The notes below the pieces were generated by a model, which was given only the letters and a program-made list of their open reading frames with translations, searched no databases and had not been told where the DNA came from. From Streptomyces mobaraensis (GTDB lineage: Bacteria > Actinomycetota > Actinomycetes > Streptomycetales > Streptomycetaceae), in assembly GCF_020099395.1 (NCBI RefSeq), contig NZ_CP083590.1, forward strand, positions 7,192,001 through 7,256,000: 64,000 nucleotides of DNA. Reading direction: 5' to 3'. Shown here in pieces: positions 24,659 to 33,311 of the stretch (its first letter is position 1; each line of letters opens with the position of its first letter). The position numbers were made by a program, and so were the translations under genes.

Positions 24659-25743
24659 CAGAACACCACCACCGAGCGCAGCACGTCGCCCTGGTGCATC
24701 CGGTCGAAGGCCGCCTCGACGTCGTCCAGGCCGATGGTCTCGGTGACGAACGCCGCCAGGTCGAGCCGGCCCTGGAGGTGCAGGTCGACGAGCATCGGGA
24801 AGTCGCGGGACGGCAGGCAGTCGCCGTACCAGGACGACTTCAGGGCGCCGCCGCGGCCGAAGACGTCGAGCAGCGGCAGGTCGATCCGCATGTCCGGGGT
24901 CGGGACGCCCACCAGGACGACGGTGCCGGCCAGGTCGCGGGCGTAGAACGCCTGCTCGTACGTCTCCGGGCGGCCGACCGCCTCGATGACGACGTCGGCG
25001 CCGAAGCCGCCGGTCAGCTCGCGGATCGCCTCGACCGGGTCGGTGGAGCGCGAGTTCACCGTGTGGGTGGCGCCCATCCGGCGGGCCGTCTCCAGCTTGC
25101 GGTCGTCGATGTCGACGGCGATGATCCGGGCCGCGCCCGCGAGCCGCGAGCCGGCGATGGCCGCGTCGCCGACGCCGCCGCAGCCGATGACGGCCACCGA
25201 GTCGCCGCGGCCCACCCCGCCGGTGTTGATGGCGGCACCGATGCCCGCCATCACGCCGCAGCCGAGCAGCCCGGCGACGGCGGGGGAGACCTCGGGGTCG
25301 ACCTTGGTGCACTGGCCGGCGGCGACCAGCGTCTTCTCGGCGAACGCGCCGATGCCCAGGGCGGGCGACAGCTCGGTGCCGTCGGTCAGGGTCATCTTCT
25401 GCCGGGCGTTGTGCGTGGCGAAGCAGTACTGCGGGCGGCCGCGCAGACAGGCCCGGCACTGGCCGCAGACGGCACGCCAGTTGAGGACGACGAAGTCGCC
25501 GGGCGCCACCTCGGTCACGCCCTCGCCGACCGCCTCGACCACGCCGGCCGCCTCGTGGCCCAGCAGGAACGGGAAGTCGTCGTTGATTCCGCCCTGCTTG
25601 TAGTGCAGGTCGGTGTGGCAGACACCGCACGCCTGCACCTTCACGACGGCCTCGCCGGGCCCCGGGTCCGGCACCACGATGGTCTCGCCCCGCACCGGCT
25701 GGTTCTTCCCCGGCGCCACCACGCCCCGGACTTCCTGTGCCAC
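24658..25743 (-). CDS. mscR: S-(hydroxymethyl)mycothiol dehydrogenase
   Basis: The 361-residue protein is a zinc-dependent class III type alcohol dehydrogenase: [14 protein letters not shown] with the catalytic zinc Cys, [13 protein letters not shown] with the His-Glu pair, the structural zinc cluster [15 protein letters not shown], and the NAD loop [14 protein letters not shown]. Details such as [13 protein letters not shown] match mycothiol-dependent formaldehyde dehydrogenase, which oxidises the spontaneous formaldehyde-mycothiol adduct. GTG start ([12 protein letters not shown]). With the downstream hydrolase it forms a formaldehyde detoxification operon. Confidence 0.9.
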   Translation of the reverse strand: MAQEVRGVVAPGKNQPVRGETIVVPDPGPGEAVVKVQACGVCHTDLHYKQGGINDDFPFLLGHEAAGVVEAVGEGVTEVAPGDFVVLNWRAVCGQCRACLRGRPQYCFATHNARQKMTLTDGTELSPALGIGAFAEKTLVAAGQCTKVDPEVSPAVAGLLGCGVMAGIGAAINTGGVGRGDSVAVIGCGGVGDAAIAGSRLAGAARIIAVDIDDRKLETARRMGATHTVNSRSTDPVEAIRELTGGFGADVVIEAVGRPETYEQAFYARDLAGTVVLVGVPTPDMRIDLPLLDVFGRGGALKSSWYGDCLPSRDFPMLVDLHLQGRLDLAAFVTETIGLDDVEAAFDRMHQGDVLRSVVVF

Positions 25744-25819
25744 GGCACTGTCCCTTCCTTGATCATTACGTCTCGGACCACTCTCGCGCACCACGGCGCC
25801 CGGCGTCCAACGACGCGGC

Positions 25820-27049
25820 TCACGCCTCCCGGGGCGCGCTCGGGGCATCGGCCGCCGGCGCCGCGCCGGGCACGCGGGGCGCCCCCGGCGCGTCGGGCTC
25901 GCGCAGCGGGCGCAGCAGCAGCCAGCCGACGGCGGGCAGGGCGATCAGCGGCGCGAGCGCGACGCGCAGCGACGTGACGTCGGCGAGGGCGCCGATCAGC
26001 GGGCTCGCGACGCCGCCGACGCTGACCGCCAGGCCGAGGGTGACGCCGCTCGCGGTGCCCACGCGGTGCGGCAGGTAGTCCTGGCCGAGCGTGACGTGCA
26101 GGGAGAACGGGACGTACAGCGCGGCCGAGGTCAGGGCCACGAACAGGTAGAGCGCCGGGCCGGGGACGAGGACGACGCCCGCGACCGCCGGCACCGCCAG
26201 GGCGTACGACCAGCGGACGATCGTCGTCCGCCCGTACCGCCCGGCCAGCTTCCCGCCCGCCACCGTGCCCGCCGCGCCACCGGCGTACAGCACGAACAGG
26301 GCCGCCGTACCGGCCAGTTGCCCCCAGCCGGTGCGCTGGCGGATGTGCAGCGAGACGAACGCGCTCAGGCCGACGAAGACCACCGAACGGCACATGATGG
26401 CCCCGGTGAGCCGGCGGAACGACGCCCAGTCGTCCCGTCCGGCCGGGCGGGACGCGGCCTTCGGGCCCGCCGCGTCCCCCGGCGCGCGGACCATGCGCAG
26501 CGCCGCCGCGCACAGGGCCGCGCCCACGACGGCCGGGACCACCAGCAGCGGCGTCGCCCGCAGGCCGCCGGTGGCGACGACGGCGGAGACCAGCAGCGGC
26601 GCCGCGGCGAAGCCGAGATTGCCGCCGAGGGAGAACCAGCCCATCGCCACATGGCTGCCCCGGCTCGCCCGGCGCGCCACCCGGGCGGATTCGGGATGGT
26701 ACGCGGCCACGCCTATCCCGGACACGGCGACGGCGGCCAGGGTCAGCGCGTACGAGCCGCCGAGCCCGCTGAGGGCGACGCCCACCCCGGCCACCAGCGT
26801 GCTCACCGTCAGCAGCCACGGCAGGGCCCACCGGTCGGTGAGCGCCCCGAACAGCGGCTGCACCACCGACGACAGCAGCGAGGAGGCCAGGACGACGCCC
26901 GAGGCGGCGGCGTAGGTGTAGGCCCGTTCCGAGACGAAGAACGGGACCAGGGCGGCGACGGCCCCCTGGTAGACGTCCACGCAGGCGTGGCCCGAGGACA
27001 GCAGCGCGATCGGGCGGTCGCGGAAGGTGAAGGATCGGTTCTTCGGCAC
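25820..27049 (-). CDS. MFS transporter, fosmidomycin-resistance (Fsr) type
   Basis: The 409-residue protein has about twelve hydrophobic segments and begins with [20 protein letters not shown], the signature of the Fsr branch of the major facilitator superfamily. [14 protein letters not shown] and the loop between helices 2 and 3 (FGALTDRW) are also typical. Fsr exports fosmidomycin in E. coli, but substrate range in actinobacteria is unknown. GTG start ([11 protein letters not shown]). It diverges from the FAD monooxygenase gene across 192 bp with an inverted repeat at 27084-27112. Confidence 0.8.
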   Translation of the reverse strand: MPKNRSFTFRDRPIALLSSGHACVDVYQGAVAALVPFFVSERAYTYAAASGVVLASSLLSSVVQPLFGALTDRWALPWLLTVSTLVAGVGVALSGLGGSYALTLAAVAVSGIGVAAYHPESARVARRASRGSHVAMGWFSLGGNLGFAAAPLLVSAVVATGGLRATPLLVVPAVVGAALCAAALRMVRAPGDAAGPKAASRPAGRDDWASFRRLTGAIMCRSVVFVGLSAFVSLHIRQRTGWGQLAGTAALFVLYAGGAAGTVAGGKLAGRYGRTTIVRWSYALAVPAVAGVVLVPGPALYLFVALTSAALYVPFSLHVTLGQDYLPHRVGTASGVTLGLAVSVGGVASPLIGALADVTSLRVALAPLIALPAVGWLLLRPLREPDAPGAPRVPGAAPAADAPSAPREA

Positions 27050-27083
27050 CCCCCGATCGTGACGGCTCCCTCGCGCGTCCCGC

Positions 27084-27112
27084 TTCCGATAATGTGCCAA
27101 CTCCTGTCGGAA
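27084..27112. promoter_or_regulatory. Inverted repeat in the Fsr / monooxygenase divergent spacer
   Basis: Arms TTCCGA (27084-27089) and TCGGAA (27107-27112) are separated by 17 bp, 35-63 bp upstream of the transporter start. TTGGCA on the minus strand lies between them. It is a candidate operator for the transporter gene. Confidence 0.3.
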
Positions 27113-27241
27113 ACCCGCCACCTCCCGCTCAGGGCCGGCTGACCGTCCGGAACCGAACCCGTGCGCGGCCCGTCGACCCGTGGGTAGGCTCGGCGTCCGG
27201 GCGGACCGCGGACCGGACCGCCGGGCGGGAGGGAGCGGACC

Positions 27242-28441
27242 ATGGCCGGAAGACGGCCCACCATCGCGGTCGTCGGCGGGGGCATCGGCGGACTGGCCAC
27301 CGCCGTCGCGCTGCGGCGGAGCGGACTCGACGCCGTCGTCCACGAACAGGCGCCGGAGCCGACGGTCACCGGCGCGGGCGTCGCCATCGGCGCCAACGGC
27401 CACCGCGTGCTGCGCTCCCTGGGCGTCGACCGGCGGCTCGCGGCGACGTCCGTCGCCCCGCTGCGCGTCGACTTCCGGCACTGGCGCACGGGCCGGACGG
27501 TAGCCGGGCTCGGGGTCGGCGACGGTTACGAGCGGCGGTTCGGCGCCCCCTTCTGGCACCTCGAACGCTCCGCCCTGCAGGACGCGCTGCTCGCCGCCGC
27601 CGACGGGATACCGGTGCGCTTCGGCGCCCGCTGCACCGGCGTGGAGCGGACCCCCGACGGCGCCGTCGTCCGCTTCGCCGACGGCTCGGCGGCCGAGGCG
27701 GACGCGGTGGTCGGCGCGGACGGCATCCACTCCGCCGTCCGCGGCGCCGTCTTCGGCCCCGACGAGGCGGTCTTCTCCGGCACCAGCGGCTACCGCGCCC
27801 TCGTCCCCCTCGACCGGCTGCCCGACCTGCCCGAACTCGCCGAGCCCGTCCTGTGGCTGTGGGTCGGCCCCGGCCGGCACGTGGTGGTCTACCCGGTCGC
27901 GGGCGGCCGTCTGCTCAATCTCCTGGCCGTCGTCCCGGACCCCGCGTGGACCGTCGAGTCCTGGGTCACGGAAGGCCGGACGGCCGACCTGCTGGCCGCG
28001 TTCGACGGCTGGCACCCGGCCCTCACCGGCCTGCTGGCCGCCGTCGACCGCCCGGGCCGCTGGGCGCTGTACGACCGCGAGCCCCGGCGCGTCTGGACGC
28101 GCGGCCGGGTGACCCTGCTCGGCGACGCCGCGCACCCCATGCTGCCGCACCACGGGCAGGGGGCGAACCAGGCGCTGGAGGACGCGGCCGTCCTCGCCGC
28201 CCTGCTCGCCGACGCGGCGCCGGCCGACGTCCCCGCCGCCCTGCGCCGCTACGAGCTGACGCGCCGCCCCAGAACCCGCGCCATCCAGGCCGGCTCCCGG
28301 CAGAACGCCACCTGCCTCCACCTCCCCGACGGCCCCCAGGCCGCGGCCCGCGACGCGGGCCTCGGCACGCTTCCGGACCGGCTGGCCTGGATCCACGGGC
28401 ACGATCCGGTGGGGGCGCTCGGGACGCCGGCGCGGGGGTGA
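27242..28441 (+). CDS. FAD-dependent monooxygenase (PHBH fold)
   Basis: The 399-residue protein has the three marker motifs of group A flavin hydroxylases: GGGIGGLATAVALRRSG near the start, the DG motif VVGADGIHSAVR near residue 160, and GDAAHPMLPHHGQGANQALE near residue 295. These enzymes hydroxylate aromatic or similar substrates using NAD(P)H and oxygen. Cofactor preference and substrate are not visible. It may act with the divergent MFS pump, for example in xenobiotic handling, but this rests only on adjacency. Confidence 0.85.
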   Translation: MAGRRPTIAVVGGGIGGLATAVALRRSGLDAVVHEQAPEPTVTGAGVAIGANGHRVLRSLGVDRRLAATSVAPLRVDFRHWRTGRTVAGLGVGDGYERRFGAPFWHLERSALQDALLAAADGIPVRFGARCTGVERTPDGAVVRFADGSAAEADAVVGADGIHSAVRGAVFGPDEAVFSGTSGYRALVPLDRLPDLPELAEPVLWLWVGPGRHVVVYPVAGGRLLNLLAVVPDPAWTVESWVTEGRTADLLAAFDGWHPALTGLLAAVDRPGRWALYDREPRRVWTRGRVTLLGDAAHPMLPHHGQGANQALEDAAVLAALLADAAPADVPAALRRYELTRRPRTRAIQAGSRQNATCLHLPDGPQAAARDAGLGTLPDRLAWIHGHDPVGALGTPARG

Positions 28442-28463
28442 GCGGGCGGCCGCCCGTCCGCTG

Positions 28464-28703
28464 TCAGCCGGCCGTGACCTCGAGGAAGTAGTCGTAGACG
28501 GCCGGGTCGAAGGCGAGACCGGCCGTCCGCTCCAGCACCGCCATGTGCCCGGCGTCCATGGGGTAGACGTCCACGAACCGCTCGACCGGGATCCCGAACA
28601 GCCCGGCCAGGAAAGCCGGGTCCGCGTCCGTCAGCTCCGTCTCGCCCGCGGGGAAGTCGGAGTCCTTCGGGTAGGCGGTGACGGTGTAATGCGTGGAACC
28701 GAT
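28464..28703 (-). CDS. Small DUF7683-like protein with no canonical start codon
   Basis: Reading the minus strand gives 79 protein-like codons ending in TGA: IGSTHYTVTAYPKDSDFPAG, an acidic helix (LTDADPAFLAGLFGIP), VDVYPMDAGHMAVLE and the end AFDPAVYDYFLEVTAG. The composition and the tail resemble short actinobacterial proteins I associate with DUF7683. The frame has no ATG, GTG or TTG upstream of the conserved part. An ATC at 28703 lies nine bases after GGAAAGG, so either ATC is used as a rare start or the gene lost its 5' end. It could be an immunity-type protein, but that is a guess. Confidence 0.45.
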   Translation of the reverse strand: MGSTHYTVTAYPKDSDFPAGETELTDADPAFLAGLFGIPVERFVDVYPMDAGHMAVLERTAGLAFDPAVYDYFLEVTAG

Positions 28704-28785
28704 GGTGCTCGACCTTTCCGATCGTCCGGTGCGCCGCGCCCGGGAGCGCGGCGCACCGCCTGATGTCTCACCAAGGAGATGACGG

Positions 28786-29211
28786 CTAAGCCTCGACCCA
28801 GCCGTGGTTGACGGCCAGGCGGACGAGGCGCTGGCGGACCAGGAGGATCTGCTCCGCCGTCATGGTGGGCGCCGCGCCGAGGAGGAGTTCGGTGACCTCG
28901 TCCGTGAACTCCTTGGCGGACAGCACGTCGCAGTCGCCGTCGTCGCCCGACGGGCCGGGCACGTAACCCTCCGCCGGGACCTCCGCCGGCCGGGCGGACG
29001 CCCGGTCCAGCAGGCGGACGTGGGACGCCTTGAGGCCCCGCTCGCCCTCCTCCACGGAGAACTCGACGAAAGCGCCGGGGACGATCAGGCGCTTGTCCGC
29101 CTGGACGTCGTTGACGTGGACGAACACATCCTCGCCGCCGGTGTCCGGGGCGACGAACCCATACCCCCGGAATTCGTCGAAGCGAATTATCTTACCCGTG
29201 ACCACAGACAT
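28786..29211 (-). CDS. Cold-shock-domain protein with C-terminal extension
   Basis: The 141-residue protein begins with a cold-shock domain (GKIIRFDEFRGYGFVAPD and DVFVHVNDV, the RNP1 and RNP2 motifs) over about 70 residues. The rest is an acidic, helical extension (SAKEFTDEVTELLLGAAPTM). Cold-shock domains bind single-stranded RNA or DNA; the extension distinguishes it from the short CspA type. ATG 29211 is used; a GTG two codons upstream is in frame. Confidence 0.85.
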   Translation of the reverse strand: MSVVTGKIIRFDEFRGYGFVAPDTGGEDVFVHVNDVQADKRLIVPGAFVEFSVEEGERGLKASHVRLLDRASARPAEVPAEGYVPGPSGDDGDCDVLSAKEFTDEVTELLLGAAPTMTAEQILLVRQRLVRLAVNHGWVEA

Positions 29212-29299
29212 TCCCACCTACCACCGCGTGCCAGCAACGGCCCTGTCGCGGGCCCGTCGGGACCTTATCCAGCCGCCGCCGCCCGGCACAATCCCCGGG

Positions 29300-30241
29300 T
29301 CAACACCCCGCCGCCCGGACGTCCACCAGCAGCTTTCCGGACGTCTCCCGGGCGGCGACGGCCTCGTGCGCGCCGGCGACGCCGTCCAGTGGGACGATCC
29401 GGTCGATGTGCGGGACGAGCCGGCCCTCGCCCGCGAGCGCGAGGACCCGGCCGGCCACCTCCGCGAACAGGCCGTCCGCTTCCAGGACTTGCCGCATCCA
29501 CAGCGTCACCACACCGAGCGAGCGCCGGGTGAGCGCGTCGACGGCGACGACGGCCGGTTCCTCGCGGTGGCCGATGGAGACGAGCCGGCCGAAGGGGGCC
29601 AGGGCGGCGAGCGCGGCCTCGACGCGCGGGCCGCCCAGCGAGTCCAGGTAGAGGTCGACGCCGTCCGGGAGCAGCGCCGGCAGCTCCTCGGGATCCCCGG
29701 CCGCGTGGTCCGCGCCGAGCCGGCGGACGAACTCCCGCTTGGCCGGCGACGAGGCCGTTCCCGCGACCACGGACGCCCCGAGGGCGCGGGCCAGTTGCAC
29801 CGCCAGGTGGCCGACCCCGCCGGCGGCGGAGGCGACCGCCACCCGTTCCCCCGCCCGCAGCCGGCCGGCCGTGACCAGGGCGGCGTACGCCGTGCAGCCC
29901 TGCTCGACCAGGGCGGCGCCCGCGCGGTCGTCGATGCCGTCGGGGAGTTCCACGGTGTACGCGTCCCGGGCGACGGCCACCTCCGCGTAGCCGCCCCCGT
30001 CGCGCAGCAGCGCGGCCACCCGCCGGCCGTCCCGCCGCCGGACCCCGACGACCTCCGCGCCGAGGACCGCCGGCAGCCGCGGCGGCTGGTAGACGCCCGC
30101 CCGTACCTCCAGGTCCCCGTAGTTGACGCCCGCCAGCACCACGTCGACGACGGACTCGCCCGGACCGGCGACCGGCTCCGGGAGCTCCGCCGTCTCCAGC
30201 ACCTCGGGGCCGCCGAACCGGCGTATCACCACAGCCCGCAT
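29300..30241 (-). CDS. NADPH:quinone-reductase-like enoyl reductase of the pseudopeptide operon (KtmF-like)
   Basis: The 313-residue protein is a zinc-free medium-chain dehydrogenase/reductase: AGVNYGDLEVRAGVY near residue 37 and the NADPH loop ASAAGGVGHLAVQLARALGA near 145. It ends the six-gene operon, five bases after the amidinotransferase stop. In the ketomemicin pathway a reductase of this family is reported to reduce the alkyl-fumaryl-CoA to the succinyl-CoA used for chain joining. That role is inferred from synteny; on its own the protein could be any quinone or enone reductase. Confidence 0.75.
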   Translation of the reverse strand: MRAVVIRRFGGPEVLETAELPEPVAGPGESVVDVVLAGVNYGDLEVRAGVYQPPRLPAVLGAEVVGVRRRDGRRVAALLRDGGGYAEVAVARDAYTVELPDGIDDRAGAALVEQGCTAYAALVTAGRLRAGERVAVASAAGGVGHLAVQLARALGASVVAGTASSPAKREFVRRLGADHAAGDPEELPALLPDGVDLYLDSLGGPRVEAALAALAPFGRLVSIGHREEPAVVAVDALTRRSLGVVTLWMRQVLEADGLFAEVAGRVLALAGEGRLVPHIDRIVPLDGVAGAHEAVAARETSGKLLVDVRAAGC

Positions 30242-30246
30242 GCCGC

Positions 30247-31413
30247 TCAGCCCTCCAGGTAGTCCTCGGGCGCGGAGCCCTCCCGGACCGTGTCGAGGGT
30301 GAAGCAGTGCAGGCCGCCGCCGAAGAGGCGGCGGTGGCGGTGGCGCACCGGCACCACGGTGAAGCGGTGCTTCTCCAGCGTGCGGATCAGCTCCGGGCAG
30401 GCGGAGTTGACGAGGACGGTGTCGGGGGCGACGGACAGCACGTTGAGGTCGATGTAGCGGCTGGTCAGGAGGAGATCGTCATCGTCGTAGACGGGGAACT
30501 GGTTGTCCTCCGGCTCCGGCGGGAAGATCATGTCCCAGGAGCGGAGCCGCTTGGGCAGCCGCTCGGCGATCTGCGGGGTGCGCACCAGCAGCAGCCCGGG
30601 GCGGAGCGCCAGCACGGTGCTGTCGATGTGGCTGTCGGACAGCGAGTCCAGCCGGTGCACCCGGAAACGCCCCTCCAGGTGGCGCTCCAGCCAGTCGCAG
30701 CCGAGGGCGTGGTTGGCGGTGGAGACGTTGACGAAGACGTCCCGGCCCAGCCGCAGGCACTGCGCGCCGTCGATCATCATCTCGTGCCCGACGTCGTACG
30801 GCGACGGCCGGGGATCGGTGATCGGCTCCATCAGCTCGCCGGGGGCGGTGTGTGCCGTGACGTAGGACAGGTCGAAGGAGGCGTCGGTCATCAGCGGCCG
30901 GGGCATGACCGTCCAGCGTGCGCCGCGCCGGAAGTAGTCGGCGAACACCGGCTTGAGGAGCTGCGTCTCGAAGTAGCGGGCGCGCACCTGCGGGGCCGTC
31001 TCGATGACCTCGTCGCCGAGGACGATGCTGTTGTCGCGGACGTTGAGGGCCGGGATGACGGCGGCCCGGAAGGTGGGCGTGCGGACCTCGATGTGCTCGG
31101 CGAGCGGCGCGGGCCGGTGCACGGTGACGCCGAGGGAGGTGAGGGTGTCGACCATCCCCTCGACGTCCTCCTGGAGCTCCTCGACGTAGCGCTGCTTGAT
31201 GGGGCTCTGCCGGGCCCCGGTGTCGGTGCCGTCCTCGCCGGACGCGTCCTCGCCCGGCGCCCGGTGGCGCGGGTAGTACATGCGGCTGTACGGCATCTCG
31301 TCGTGGAAGAACAGGTCGAAGGACAGCTCCCGCTCGTGGGAGGAGTAGTTCTCGGCCGAGCCGACGACCACTTCACGCAAGGGGGACCAGCTGTCGTAGC
31401 TGTTCAGGGACAT
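30247..31413 (-). CDS. Amidinotransferase of the pseudopeptide operon
   Basis: The 388-residue protein belongs to the arginine:glycine / inosamine-phosphate amidinotransferase family (StrB-like). It begins SLNSYDSWSPLREVVVGSAE as these do, has the SHIDSTV segment with the catalytic His, and GGLHCFTLD with the nucleophilic Cys near residue 370. The enzyme would move the amidino group of arginine to an amine. In this operon the likely product is an N-alpha-amidino amino acid that caps the pseudopeptide through the neighbouring peptide ligase; this follows from the pheganomycin and ketomemicin precedents. The gene starts 14 bp after the ligase stop. Confidence 0.85.
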   Translation of the reverse strand: MSLNSYDSWSPLREVVVGSAENYSSHERELSFDLFFHDEMPYSRMYYPRHRAPGEDASGEDGTDTGARQSPIKQRYVEELQEDVEGMVDTLTSLGVTVHRPAPLAEHIEVRTPTFRAAVIPALNVRDNSIVLGDEVIETAPQVRARYFETQLLKPVFADYFRRGARWTVMPRPLMTDASFDLSYVTAHTAPGELMEPITDPRPSPYDVGHEMMIDGAQCLRLGRDVFVNVSTANHALGCDWLERHLEGRFRVHRLDSLSDSHIDSTVLALRPGLLLVRTPQIAERLPKRLRSWDMIFPPEPEDNQFPVYDDDDLLLTSRYIDLNVLSVAPDTVLVNSACPELIRTLEKHRFTVVPVRHRHRRLFGGGLHCFTLDTVREGSAPEDYLEG

Positions 31414-31427
31414 GCGGCGGCCTTTCG

Positions 31428-32747
31428 TCAGGAGGCGGGGGCGGAGGCGGGCTCGGCGGCGAGCGCGGGGAGGGAGCGCCGCACGGCGTGGGCGGCGGGC
31501 CGGTCGGGGGCGATCACACAGGGGACCACCGTGCCGTCCACCGGGACGCGGTCGCCGACGAGGACGACGCCCGTGCGCGTCGCGGGATCGAAGGCGAGCC
31601 CGGCCCGCTCCAGCGCGTCGAGGGCCGCGCCGAAGGAGGGGACCCGCCAGGCGCCCTTCTCCAGGAACACCCGCCGGGACCGCAGGGGTTCGCCCACCAG
31701 CCGTGCCGCGAGCACGGAGTGCAGGTGCGACGAGCCGGTGAGCCGGCCGTTGGCCTCGGTGAACAGCAGCTCCCCCGCGGGGGTGACGATCGCGTCGGCG
31801 CTGAGCGTCCCCCGGTAGCCGAGGGCGTGGTACGCCTCGCACAGCCGCCGCCCGTCCCCGACCAGCCGGTCCAGCAGGTCCGGCGGCAGGGCGGCGGGCA
31901 CGGTCTCGCCGTCCAGCATCGGGTCCATCAGCATCTCGCCGTGGCCCGACAGCACGACCCCGGCGTCACCGATCTCGAACTCGGCGTACACGGGAACGGA
32001 CTCGGGGTGGTACCGCTCGACGACCACGGGGTGCCGCCCGCCGGACGACAGCCCGGACCAGTGCCGGGCCGTGTGCTCCCGGGCGGCGTCCGGCCCGGGG
32101 AGGACGACGGCGCGGTGCGCCCCCAGGGGACGGACGGCCGGATCGGTGGTGAGGACCTCGTTGCCGAGGCCGCCCGAGTGGAACGCCACCTTGAGGACGG
32201 CGGAGTGCCCGGCGGCGAGCAGCTCCGCGGCCGCGGCACCCGCCGCGTCCGGGGTGCCGGCCACCGCACCGGCGGCGACGGGCGTCCCGGTGCCCGCCGC
32301 CACCGCGCGGAAGGCGGCCTTGCTGTTGACCAGGGCGCTGCCGCCCTGGGCATGGAACGCCCAGCCGGGCAGCGCCCGTTCGGCGCCCAGCCGCCGGACG
32401 AGGTCCGTGACGCCGGTGTCGGCGTATACCGGCAGCACCCGGTCGACGGTCCGGCCGGCCAGGGCGGCGCGGACGGCCGCGACCGTCGCGTCCGGCAGGG
32501 TGCCGGTGGGCGGGAGGGCGGCGGTGACGACGGTGAGCGTGGCGCGGCGGGTGCCGGTGAGGCCGGTGACGTGGTCGGCGAAGGCGTCGTCGGGCGCCTC
32601 CGGGAGCAGCAGGACGTCGCCGTCCCGGGCCCACCACAGCAGCCGCTGGGCGCCCCGGGCCGCCCGCCGCCGCTCGTCCGGGGTGCTGCCGTCCGGGCCG
32701 CCGGCCATCTCGGCGGCCCGGTTGTTGCCGATCAGGAGCGCCGTCAT
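31428..32747 (-). CDS. PGM1-like ATP-grasp peptide ligase
   Basis: The 439-residue protein begins MTALLIGNNRAAEM, the pre-ATP-grasp domain start of PGM1-related ligases. ATP-grasp features follow: ALVNSKAAFRAV, SAVLKVAFHSGGLGNEV (ATP lysine and glycine loop), VVVERYHPES and the metal-binding LLFTEANGRLTGSSH. PGM1 joins a guanidino-acid cap to peptides in pheganomycin biosynthesis, and orthologues build other pseudopeptides. The four-base overlap with the MaoC-type gene (ATGA) shows it belongs to the operon. Its substrates here are inferred to be the amidino amino acid and the ketomethylene dipeptide. Confidence 0.85.
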   Translation of the reverse strand: MTALLIGNNRAAEMAGGPDGSTPDERRRAARGAQRLLWWARDGDVLLLPEAPDDAFADHVTGLTGTRRATLTVVTAALPPTGTLPDATVAAVRAALAGRTVDRVLPVYADTGVTDLVRRLGAERALPGWAFHAQGGSALVNSKAAFRAVAAGTGTPVAAGAVAGTPDAAGAAAAELLAAGHSAVLKVAFHSGGLGNEVLTTDPAVRPLGAHRAVVLPGPDAAREHTARHWSGLSSGGRHPVVVERYHPESVPVYAEFEIGDAGVVLSGHGEMLMDPMLDGETVPAALPPDLLDRLVGDGRRLCEAYHALGYRGTLSADAIVTPAGELLFTEANGRLTGSSHLHSVLAARLVGEPLRSRRVFLEKGAWRVPSFGAALDALERAGLAFDPATRTGVVLVGDRVPVDGTVVPCVIAPDRPAAHAVRRSLPALAAEPASAPAS

Positions 32748-33292
32748 CCGTTCCCCCGCCCCGCGGCGTCCGGACCGCCGGGCTCGGGGTCGCGGCAGGG
32801 CACCAGGAAGCTGCGCTCGAAGACGAGCACGACCTCGCCGGTGGACTTGGTGCCGGTGGTCCGGCAGGAGACGATGCCCTCGCCGGGGCGGCTGCGGGAG
32901 AGCCGTTTGCCGAGGATCTCGGTGCTGGCGTAGAGGGTGTCGCCGGTGAACACCGGGTTGGGCAGCCGGATGCGGTCCCAGCCCAGGTTGGCCAGGGCCT
33001 TGCCGCTGGTGCTGCGGGCCGTCATGCCGCCGACGATGCTCAGGGTGACCAGGCTGGAGACCAGCGGCCGGCCCCAGGGGGTGTCCGCGCAGAACGCGGC
33101 GTCGATGTGCAGGGGGGCGTCGTTCATCGACAGCGTGCTCATGAGGACGTTGTCCATCTCGGTGATGGTCCGGCCGGGCCGGTGCTCGATCACGTCGCCG
33201 ACGGTGAACTCCTCGTACAGGAAGCCCACCACTTCCCGGTAGTGCTGCGGTCCCAGCCGCTCGTAGCCGCTGGGCGGGGCGTCGTCCGCCAT
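32744..33292 (-). CDS. MaoC-type dehydratase of the pseudopeptide operon (KtmC-like)
   Basis: The 182-residue protein has the hot-dog fold pattern of MaoC-like hydratases: GRTITEMDNVLMSTLSMND with the D/N-H type catalytic region, and GRPLVSSLVTLSIVGGM. The related mesaconyl-CoA hydratases act on malyl-type CoA esters, which fits dehydration of an alkylmalyl-CoA to an alkylfumaryl-CoA in the ketomemicin route. It overlaps the ligase gene by four bases and follows the PLP-enzyme gene by 19 bp. Confidence 0.8.
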   Translation of the reverse strand: MADDAPPSGYERLGPQHYREVVGFLYEEFTVGDVIEHRPGRTITEMDNVLMSTLSMNDAPLHIDAAFCADTPWGRPLVSSLVTLSIVGGMTARSTSGKALANLGWDRIRLPNPVFTGDTLYASTEILGKRLSRSRPGEGIVSCRTTGTKSTGEVVLVFERSFLVPCRDPEPGGPDAAGRGNG

Positions 33293-33311
33293 GGATCCGT
33301 ACCGTCCGTTC

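Noticed and set aside
24029..25630. A 533-codon frame covering the MBL hydrolase and most of mscR
   Set aside because: The upstream part is the out-of-frame shadow of mscR, and the hydrolase starts naturally at 24658.
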